The notes beneath the pieces were generated by a model. That model saw only the letters and a list, made by a program, of their open reading frames with translations, was not told the origin of the DNA and did no database searches. The position numbers and the translations under genes were made by a program. From Mycolicibacterium helvum (lineage in GTDB: Bacteria; Actinomycetota; Actinomycetes; Mycobacteriales; Mycobacteriaceae), in contig NZ_AP022596.1 of assembly GCF_010731895.1 (NCBI RefSeq), forward strand, positions 4,154,001 through 4,218,000: a stretch of 64,000 nucleotides of DNA, given 5' to 3'. Each line of letters starts with the position of its first letter. The stretch's first letter is position 1. Below, piece by piece: positions 62,719 to 64,000 of the stretch.

Positions 62719-64000
62719 TCCCGGCGCAGGTTGCTCGCGCTCGTGAGGCGTTCGAGCGCGGAATGACCAAGCCGCTCGCATGGCGCCGATACCAGCTGCA
62801 GGCGCTGGTCCGCATGCTCGACGAGCAGGGGACGGCCATCGAGGAGGCGGTCGCCGCAGACCTGGGACGCAGCCACATCGACGTCCACCTGTCCGACGTC
62901 AGGACGACCAAGACCGAGGCCCGGTTGGCTTTGCGGCGGCTGAGGTCCTGGACGCGGGATCGCCGCGTCCGGACCATCCTGCCTCTCGCCCCGGCGCACG
63001 CAAGCATCCACCGCGAGCCGCTCGGGACGGTGCTGATCATCAGCCCGTGGAACTATCCCGTCTGCCTGCTGCTCGTCCCGCTGGTCGGAGCCATCGCGGC
63101 CGGCAACAGCGTCGTCTTGAAGCCGAGCGAGCTCGCGCCAACGACCGCTTCGCTCCTCGCCCGCATCGTGCCTGAGTACCTCGACGTCGACGCGGTGCAG
63201 GTCGTCGAGGGTGGCGTGGAGGAGACGACCCTTCTCCTCGCTCAGCCTTTCGACCACATCTTCTACACCGGCAACGGTGACGTCGGCCGCATCGTGATGA
63301 AGGCGGCCGCGGAGCACTTGACTCCCGTCACCCTCGAGCTCGGCGGCAAGTCGCCGGTCTGGGTCGATGACTCGTTCCCGCTCCGGGACGCCGCCAAGTG
63401 GCTCGCGTGGGGCAAGTTCGCGAACTGCGGACAGGCCTGCGTCGCTCCGGACTACGTGCTCACCACGCCCGACCTGGTCGAGCCGCTGGCTGAGGCCGTG
63501 GCCGCGGAGGTGACGCGACTCTACGGAGACGACCCGGCGCAGTCGCCGGACTATGGGCGCATCGTCAACCAGCGACACGTCCAGCGACTCACCGCCCTGC
63601 TGTCCTCGGGACGTGCCGTGTGCGGCGGGACGGCCCGGCCCGACGACAGATTCGTGGCCCCGACGGTGCTCGTCGATGTCGCGCTGGACAGCCCGGTCAT
63701 GCAGGACGAGATCTTTGGTCCGATCCTCCCGATCGTGTCGGTATCGAGTCACCGCGACGCCATCGATATCATCCGCGAGCACCCCAAGCCGCTGGCCATG
63801 TACGCGTTCACCACCCGGCGCGAGGTCAAGCGCGACCTGCGCGACCGCACCTCGTCCGGCGGTCTCGTGTTCGGCGCCACGCTGCTCCATCTGAGCGTCC
63901 CCACCCTGCCGTTCGGCGGCGTAGGAGCCAGCGGCATGGGCGCCTATCACGGCGAGCACTCCATGGAGACGTTCAGTCACGAGCGCGCCGTTCTCACCAA
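62715..64000 (+). CDS. Aldehyde dehydrogenase (partial, C-terminal end beyond window)
   Basis: About 428 codons of an ALDH of the class 3 type run off the right edge. NAD region TVLIISPWNYPVCLLLVPLV, KPSELAPTT, FYTGNGDVGRIV, catalytic Glu in LELGGKSP and Cys in NCGQACVAPDYV. It would turn the aldehyde from the GMC enzyme into an acid. The GTG at 62715 overlaps the GMC stop by four bases. Confidence 0.94.
   Translation, partial: MIPAQVARAREAFERGMTKPLAWRRYQLQALVRMLDEQGTAIEEAVAADLGRSHIDVHLSDVRTTKTEARLALRRLRSWTRDRRVRTILPLAPAHASIHREPLGTVLIISPWNYPVCLLLVPLVGAIAAGNSVVLKPSELAPTTASLLARIVPEYLDVDAVQVVEGGVEETTLLLAQPFDHIFYTGNGDVGRIVMKAAAEHLTPVTLELGGKSPVWVDDSFPLRDAAKWLAWGKFANCGQACVAPDYVLTTPDLVEPLAEAVAAEVTRLYGDDPAQSPDYGRIVNQRHVQRLTALLSSGRAVCGGTARPDDRFVAPTVLVDVALDSPVMQDEIFGPILPIVSVSSHRDAIDIIREHPKPLAMYAFTTRREVKRDLRDRTSSGGLVFGATLLHLSVPTLPFGGVGASGMGAYHGEHSMETFSHERAVLT

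Noticed and set aside
62343..63980. Long minus-strand open frame opposite the GMC and aldehyde dehydrogenase genes
   Set aside because: Arg/His/Gly-rich translation without motifs; the plus strand has two clear enzymes coupled by a GTGA overlap.

Overview
The window is chromosomal DNA from a fast-growing, environmental-type Mycobacterium (Mycolicibacterium). The evidence is very GC-rich coding sequence with many GTG starts, an antigen 85 mycolyltransferase, a mycolic-acid cyclopropane-synthase-type methyltransferase, FadE23/FadE24, and two blocks with the gene order known from M. tuberculosis. Those blocks are nuoG-A beside a response-regulator-like gene (Rv3143-like), and fprA | prfB - MscS-like - Thr-rich protein - ftsE - ftsX - smpB (Rv3106 to Rv3100c order). 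Coordinates and starts were read by eye from the sequence. No searches were run.

Layout. 1-6.3 kb: tightly coupled complex I operon nuoA-G (minus strand, nuoG cut by the window edge). 6.4-18.3 kb: lipid and acid catabolism. One operon (FadE, APH-type kinase, DUF6285, SnoaL, YceI) has the composition of a 4-hydroxyacyl-CoA pathway. A second has a homogentisate-dioxygenase-like cupin, an alpha/beta hydrolase, a CaiB CoA-transferase and an HMG-CoA-lyase-like protein. Both carry the same 24-bp palindrome in front of them. 17.3-28.8 kb: antigen 85, AcuI-like reductase, PaiB-like protein, MarR with aldo/keto reductase, FadE23/FadE24, HisN, TetR with MFS pump, and fprA. 29-36.2 kb: prfB, the ftsEX divisome genes, smpB, an EamA exporter and a secreted hydrolase. 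36.2-39.1 kb: sulfotransferase, DUF1214 protein, TetR. 39.2 kb: tmRNA (ssrA), so both halves of the SmpB/tmRNA rescue system lie close together.

39.6-46.1 kb: a compact 6.5-kb genomic island inserted at the 3' end of ssrA and flanked by a 21-bp direct repeat. It carries a tyrosine integrase, an excisionase-like HTH protein, a P-loop replication-type protein with internal repeats, a small serine resolvase with a res-like dyad, and a 746-residue protein that looks like a PD-(D/E)XK nuclease, a winged helix and a PIN domain joined together. That protein is the best candidate here for an undescribed defence system. Remnants of a second element, including the C-terminal end of a related integrase, follow to about 47.2 kb.

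47.3-64 kb: accessory oxidative catabolism. It contains a KstR-like TetR, a CYP51 homologue with a roughly 67-residue in-frame internal deletion, another TetR, an FprB-type ferredoxin-reductase fusion, a 3Fe-4S ferredoxin, a hydrolase lacking its nucleophile serine, and rearrangement scars (a duplicated promoter, a chimeric gene, a hydrolase remnant). A long operon follows: DapB-like, SnoaL, P450, DapB-like, acyl-CoA synthetase, GMC alcohol oxidoreductase, aldehyde dehydrogenase. Together these can hydroxylate a methyl group and take it through alcohol, aldehyde and acid to a CoA thioester.
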